Assembly: GCA_015501075.1 (NCBI GenBank)
Contig: JADNYJ010000013.1
Span: 186,001 to 250,000, forward strand
Source: Gymnopilus junonius
Lineage: Eukaryota > Basidiomycota > Agaricomycetes > Agaricales > Galerinaceae
DNA length: 64,000 nt
Direction of reading: 5' to 3'
Within the stretch, counting starts at the first letter, position 1. Every line of letters starts with the position of its first letter. Below, piece after piece: positions 58,530 through 64,000 of the stretch. The notes beneath the pieces are model-generated. The model saw only the letters and a program-made list of their open reading frames with translations. It was not told the DNA's origin and did no database searches. Made by a program: the position numbers and the translations under genes.

Positions 58530-58840
58530 GGTGGCAAGAGGAGCCTGGAGTGTGTAAAAGGGAGGGATGAAAAGTATTGGGGTGACGAGGACAATGACCA
58601 AGTGTGTACTTCCTTAAGGCCAGAAAAGGACGACTCGGCAACGTGTTTGTCAAACACGAGTGGGGGTGCCCATTGATCCCGTTTTGAGAACTTTCTGTCC
58701 ACAATCTTGGCTCGACAAAATTTCAAATCCAATTAGACCCACCTTAATCACTGATGCCTCATTTTTTCCGTCAGAAGGACGATGCTTTTGGCAAGAAATA
58801 TTTTCGGGGTTGTGGGTGCCAGCAAAAATCCCATGGTTAC
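58530..58840 (-). promoter_or_regulatory. Promoter of gene C with conserved boxes
   Basis: Short box near 58,588-58,612 (GACAATGACCAAGTGTG) and long box at 58,771-58,836 (CAGAAGGACGATGCTTTTGG ... GGGGTTGTGGGTGC) on the plus strand, i.e. pointing away from the gene, as in the other copies. Confidence 0.6.
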
Positions 58841-61302
58841 TCTTCCAAGTCGCTTGTGTCCTCCTCCTTTGTCGCCCTTTTACCACGCCTGCTTTCTTCT
58901 TTCTTCTAAGAATGTCGCAATTCTAAAACCCTGAAGACGAATGAAATCGATTGGTTCTTATTGAATAAATTCTAATCTAGTCTTGATATGGAAATTGCCT
59001 ATTGAAGTTCACCGAATTTCCTCGCACTCCTATCAATCCCGGCCTTTTCGGAAGTGGCTTGTATCACATCCAAGTCGCCTGTTAAGAAAGGATACTAACG
59101 CTGTGCTGTATAATATTCTTTGTTTCTTGTTATTCAATCGATGAGGAGTTGGCAAAGTACGTATGTGAGTCGACTTCAACCTCCAACTTTCAACTGACTA
59201 AAAATAGCGGGCTCTGAACGTTGAACCCCAAGTCTGTGCCAGAATAGGCAGGTGTCGGGCCGTCGGCATTTTCGCCCACACATTTTTGCTTTCGACCACC
59301 ACTATTGCCTTCGCAATGATTCCTCTATCTCTGTCAGTACCGTCAATGTGATACGTAAAGTGCGCATTAACTTTCATTTTCATTCTTCTGTTCTTCACAT
59401 CGACTTTACTTTCAATTTCAGGCTGAATTCTGCTGCCCAATACGCCCTGCACCCTTTGATCTCCAACTCCCAGGCGCACCTCTTCTTAGCCACAGTTGCA
59501 CTATACCCACCTATACAAGCTTCCCATGTTCTCGCAAGTTCATAACTCCTCGTAACTTTGTTTTCCTGGAGCGCTTGCTCACTTCTGGACCTGGTGTAGA
59601 AGGAATAGGGAGAATGAAAAAGAAACGCGAATGGAGGTCCATTCGGATGAAAAGGCAGATGAATGCTACAAGACAGAGTCAGAGAAAGCATCTCAGCGTC
59701 AGATGGCCTCACAGGCATCGCCGATGCCACGTGTACTCTAGCTTACATCTCTTCCTTCCTCTCCATCTGCCTCTCAGCCTTCCGCGGACCCTGACAAGCT
59801 GTCTCTTCTCGATTTAGAACCTCATCCTTATTATTCAGTGCACTCCGCCTGGCCCTATTCAGCCTTTCTTTCTGGTCTCTCAATGTTCATGCACACTGTG
59901 CACTGTGACCCAAGGTTCTGAAAATTGCACGACAATCAGTCTGGATGCCTCGCTGTAAAATTCAGTTGCCAACCTAACTCCTCAACATTCAACATTCAGG
60001 CTGTGGTACCCACATAATCTCGCACCGCCATTTGTTCCATGAGTGACATGTCCGTCCTTCCGTCTCCTCCCTCCTCTCTTTCACACCTCATCCTGGCAAT
60101 GAGCATTCTCGACTTCAAGCATTGCTGGTATACCCAACGACTTCCTCACACCCTTCAATGAGGACGACAGTGTGCCCTCAGCTATACCCGCCTTCCCCTA
60201 GGCTCTCTCCATTTCACATCCCACCCCCCGAAACTCTCGTCTTTCAACCTCGTCAGACCCTGTCCGACATCCATTTCACTTCTCTTCACATCCCAACCTT
60301 TCCACGCACACCGCACTTCCACAACACGCTCTCATCCTCATTCTCACCCCGACGATGCCTATAAGATACAAAACATGTCAAGTAGCAATCGGAGTCTGTA
60401 CAATAATATCATTTTCAGTTTGGACACGATGGGCGCGGATTTGATGGCCATATTAGATATGAACACATGGATGGAGGTTTCTGCCTCGTCACCGCTGCTG
60501 GCGGCCATGGTGGTAGTGGTCACATTTGCACAGATCGTGTCGGTCGTGTGGCTACTGGCAGAGTAAGATGGAATAGGGGCATGGGAGGAGATGAGGTGTA
60601 AAGTTAACTTCTGCATTATGGACCATTTCTTAACAAGGAACGGGGGGTATCCTCACCCCTCACACCGATCCTTTTTTTGAGTCAGAAGAACAGGTGTTAG
60701 GCTCGATGCGTCATAGGGGATTTTTTGCACGCTAATTGCATCTTTGGTCTATCTATCTTGCTGCGACGAGGGGCGGGGTGGGAAGCACATTGTGATGAAG
60801 GTTTGCGCATATGGGGCGTCCTGGTGGGGAAAGTAGGTATCGGTCCAGTGGATCGTCGAGGGCGAGTCGACGCCGTGAGTTGGCGAGATTAGGTTGGCGT
60901 CCTGGAATGACTGGCCTGGTCTCTTGTGTGTCTGAGGCCTGACCTTCCATTATCAAAGTAAGGACAATATTTACAGTTGCGTAGCTTTTGCCCATGTTTC
61001 TCATTAGTAGTTAGGATCTTCCTTAGCATTGGAAATACGATGACATGCTTGGGTACAGATTCTAATGTATTGCCTTGTAGAGGACACAGAAAGGGAATAA
61101 ATAGATATTACAGACAAAGTGAAGATGTGAATGAGAAATTTATTCATAGTAATAGGAAAGGCCTAGGAGGTTACAATTACAACTGAAAAGTTAACTTTTG
61201 ACATGAAGAAAATAAGAACAATTACAGTACAACTTTGAAAGGCAGAAGCTCGGAAAAAGACACAGAACAGAAACTTGACAAAGCACGGTGAATTTTTTGT
61301 TC
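58841..61302. other. Inter-gene module of the right-hand array
   Basis: No supported gene. Shares blocks with 39.4-40.4, 45.9-46.9 and 53.4-55.4 kb: AATAGGCAGGTGTCG (59,242), CCATTTGTTCCATGAGTGAC (60,027) and GGGGCGTCCTGGTGGGG (60,812). Confidence 0.4.
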
Positions 61303-61385
61303 CGCGTCCCGTGCCACAATGGCACTGATCGATCCGACGCTCCGAGAGGAAAAAGCGGCTTGCATCTTTCCTCCATCTAATAATT
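61303..61385 (-). other. Conserved 3'-flank element, copy after D/E
   Basis: Same element as 56,174-56,258, at the expected distance behind the stop at 61,479. Confidence 0.6.
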
Positions 61386-61478
61386 CTCACTCTCTTCGCT
61401 CTCTGGGATCTGCAGGCCAGGGGACACTGTTTCTGCAATGTGGATGAGCTCCTTCTCCTGCCTGTCATAAATTACTGA

Positions 61479-61915
61479 TTAGTTTTGTTCATGCATTAGA
61501 TTATTTTCATACTCTGGAATCCGCTGCAGCCAAAATGGCCCATACATCTTGTCTCGTAGTAATTTCTTCTTTCTTTTCATATTGTTCTCCTCTGGTACTG
61601 CTTCTTGAGACGGCATCGGTGGGCTTGGGGATGAAGAATGTGGCGATGAAGATGAAGCGGATGAAGCAGACGAATTGCATATGCGTTTGACTGGTCGCTC
61701 ATGTTGGGATGTCTCCGAGGCTGGGAATGAGGGGACTAAGCAAGATATGCATGTGGTGTCAGCGGTATGGCGACTCACCGACTTCCTCTTCTCGCTTTCG
61801 CTTACTTTCTGTGCTAGGTTCTTGCGGGCGATGCTCAGCGGACGTGAATCTGCCCTCTGGGTTTGTGGATGACTGATACGACTCAGTGAAGCCGCCTCCC
61901 TGATTTTCCGGCCTG
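61479..61915 (-). pseudogene. Orphan 3' exons of a further family copy (E)
   Basis: The last two exons only: GFTESYQSSTNPEGRFTSAE with KRKREEEVG, then across an intron (GTGAGTCGCC..TTCCCAG) SETSQHERPVKRICNSSASS and the end GPFWLQRIPEYENNLMHEQN. Nearly identical to the 3' end of gene C. It abuts the 3' end of gene D at 61,916-61,930 and has no 5' exons of its own, so it looks like the leftover of an unequal crossover or partial duplication. Alternatively it could serve as alternative 3' exons of gene D. Confidence 0.65.
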
Positions 61916-61929
61916 TAATATTTCACTGA

Positions 61930-64000
61930 TCAGTTTTGTCCATTCATTAGGTTATTTTCGCACCTTGGGACCCGCTGATACCTAAAATTGTCCCCTACGC
62001 TCTCGGTCAAGGTATATATTTTCCTTTCCTTCTTCTGAATATTTCCTTGGGCTGACGTTGATGACGTGGAACCTGACGGAGAAGACACCGCTGAATCTTG
62101 TCTACGTTTGGTGTGTCGTTGAGGTTGAGATCTCTCTGAGGCTGGAGTGGGAGACTGAGTAAGTTAAGAAATTTGGGTGAGGTTGCTGCGACTCACCGCC
62201 TTCTGCTTCGCATTTACGCTTGCCCCCTCTTTCAGACTCTTCAGCTGATAGGCGATTCTCAGCCATGTTTCCAGGGTGTATAGAGGGCTGAGATGACTTG
62301 GTGAGGTCATCTCCTTCATTTGACGGTGGTAACTCTGGCGGGACATCACTAGTGGCCAAGCTTACGTCTTGGTGAAGTTGGACTGGCATTATGGGCATTG
62401 CTTCGCCTGTCCCATTGGGAAAGCTTGTGATTGTCAGCATGCATCTCGAGAAGCAGAACAATTCATACATACCTTCCGTTGTCTGGTTCTTCATCGAAGG
62501 TGCTCCGCTCTATGAGGTATTCCTCGGAGCTTGGACTAGATTCGGATCTCTGTTTTGAATTTGTTTCTGCTTCTCCTTGATGGTGCGCAGAATATTCGGG
62601 TTGCCATTGAGTGTATGAACTTGATAATGGTGCGGTTTGGATTGATTGTTGGAGTGGAGAGTGTCGGACGTTGCCTGGAACTCTGTGTTGCTGCACCTGA
62701 TCATCCAGTGATGGGTGTTGCTCTGTAGAATGGGGGATATTGTTCATTGGCGCTGAATCATTACTGCCTCCAGATTCGGTGATGGGTGAGGGCAGAAAGA
62801 TCGAGGTTGCGGACGATCCGAATTCGTCGTAAATCCAATTAACGACCTCGCCGTAATCGATGCTTGGCACTGTAGAGTATAATCACGATTTGTGTTTGCT
62901 CTGAGCAGATTGAATAGTCATTACCTTGTAAATTATTTTCCTCAGAGGACGTATCAGAGGCTTCGGCTTGCTGTTGTCCCATCATGCCTGGTTGGAATTC
63001 AGGGATTTCATTTCGACCTTCTAATGTCTCTGATGGCATGGTGATGAGGCTTGGCTCCTCCATGAAAATTTGGTCATTGGTCTGGTTTGCCGTGCTTCCA
63101 GGCTGATATGAATTGTCGGGAGGGGGATTGAAGTTGCGAGCATGATCATGGGTCTGGTTGTTGATGTGAGAAGTTGCGTAATAATCAACAGGTTGTACAG
63201 TTCTGCCATGACTGTCATTGTTAGAGATGGGCTCGCTCAACGCAAGGTGCTCGTGAAGAGCCAACTGGTCTTCTTCCGAGCTATAAGCATCGAGAGCTCT
63301 ATTCAACAAAGCTGAGCCTTGGTCAGGCATGATTGACATCTGCTGGTGCCAGGTGGAATGATGGGTAGAATATGGGAGCATTCGGCGGGTGGTGCTGGTA
63401 GTGAGTGAGCCAGAGGAGGTGAGGGCTTTCGCTTGGTTATAAAGTGAATGATCCTGTTGGCCAGCCGACCCATAGGCAGAGAATGACTGGCTTGTCGAGA
63501 ACTGTTGGCGGTTATGGAACGCCCATTGCTGTTGTGCCTGAGTTAAGGATGGTGGCGGCATTCTATGTATAGCGCCAGTCATTGGGTAGGGAGATGCTGT
63601 ATAATGACGATAAACGAACCAGTATGATCTGATGCATATAGCAAAACGTACCATTCATACCAGCGCGCTGGTGAGCATCGCCCTCGTTATGCATATATAA
63701 ATTGCCCTGATGTCGAGGGAGGCCATAGGCAGACACTGCACTGTTCAATGCCATTGAGGACTGCGCGTGGTAGTGAATGATTGATCCAGGATTGGTCGGG
63801 GCTGATGACGGTTGGAACATGCTCGGGATGCTGCTCAGGCTTGAACGAGAGGTCACTGTATTTGAATAAGGAAGGCCTGCGTAATTTTAATTGTTAATGC
63901 GGTGTCTCATAGTGCAGGTATGAAACTTTCTTACCTCTGTCTAGGCTGCCTTGGCCAACTTCCCAGAGGTGTCTATTTGCTGAGAAAGAAGGCATTGATG
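61930..64000 (-). CDS. Right-hand family protein D (5' end beyond the window)
   Basis: Only part of exon 1 is in the window (SMPSFSANRHLWEVGQ, at the edge). Following exons parallel gene C: MFQPSSAPTNPGSIIHYHAQ, MTGAIHRMPPPSLTQAQQQW, RALDAYSSEEDQLALHEHLA, IDYGEVVNWIYDEFGSSATS, SSEEYLIERSTFDEEPDNGR. After the 46-50-nt intron come PELPPSNEGDDLTKSSQPS and KRKCEAEGG, and the last exon ends SVGDNFRYQRVPRCENNLM. The terminal motif keeps the family pattern GxFxxQRxPxxENNLM. Upstream exons are highly similar to gene C while the 3' exons are divergent, suggesting exchange between copies. Confidence 0.7.

Noticed and set aside
38841..64000. Divergent gene pairs as a mating-type (HD1/HD2) locus
   Set aside because: No homeodomain signature (WFxNxR) in any member, and the paired genes are paralogues of each other rather than two HD classes.
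1..64000. CRISPR arrays, insertion sequences, bacterial promoters or ribosome binding sites
   Set aside because: Intron-rich eukaryotic genes throughout; no regularly spaced short repeats of CRISPR type.

Overview
The window reads as a chromosome piece from a mushroom-forming fungus (Basidiomycota, probably Agaricomycetes). Genes are split by many short GT-AG introns (about 46-74 nt), the large families are WD40, F-box/LRR-like and disordered lineage-specific proteins, and there is a Plavaka-type DNA transposon of the kind known from mushroom genomes. No bacterial operon logic, CRISPR array, rRNA or convincing tRNA was seen. All identifications come from reading the sequence; no database search was run.

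Layout. (1) 1-8.9 kb: a cluster resembling fungal self/non-self recognition or conflict genes: a WD40 protein (+), then on the minus strand an ankyrin-TM-vWA protein, a trypsin/V8-like serine protease with an unknown C-terminal region, a beta-propeller (fucose-lectin-like)-ankyrin-TM protein and a second beta-propeller protein. The two ankyrin-TM modules are homologous and carry different partner domains. (2) 11.6-12.6 kb: a small F-box-type protein. (3) 15.3-17.2 kb: a six-exon membrane glycosyltransferase of family GT2 (Cps1/hyaluronan-synthase-like). (4) 19.9-36.9 kb: an array of F-box/LRR-like paralogues, one of them (19,954-28,800) a pseudogene cut in two by a 7,353-bp transposon with 19-bp inverted ends and a TA duplication. 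The element carries a transposase gene and a divergent DUF6698-type gene. (5) 38.8-64 kb: a tandem array of a fast-evolving family of disordered, Ser/basic-rich proteins of unknown function, with divergent pairs, a ~4.8-kb segmental duplication, truncated copies, and conserved non-coding boxes upstream and downstream of the genes.

A cross-cutting observation: at least eight genes have a reading-frame break that a single added base in a short homopolymer or base run would repair. This points to consensus indel errors in the assembly, or alternatively to widespread decay, and it affects how most genes here should be modelled.
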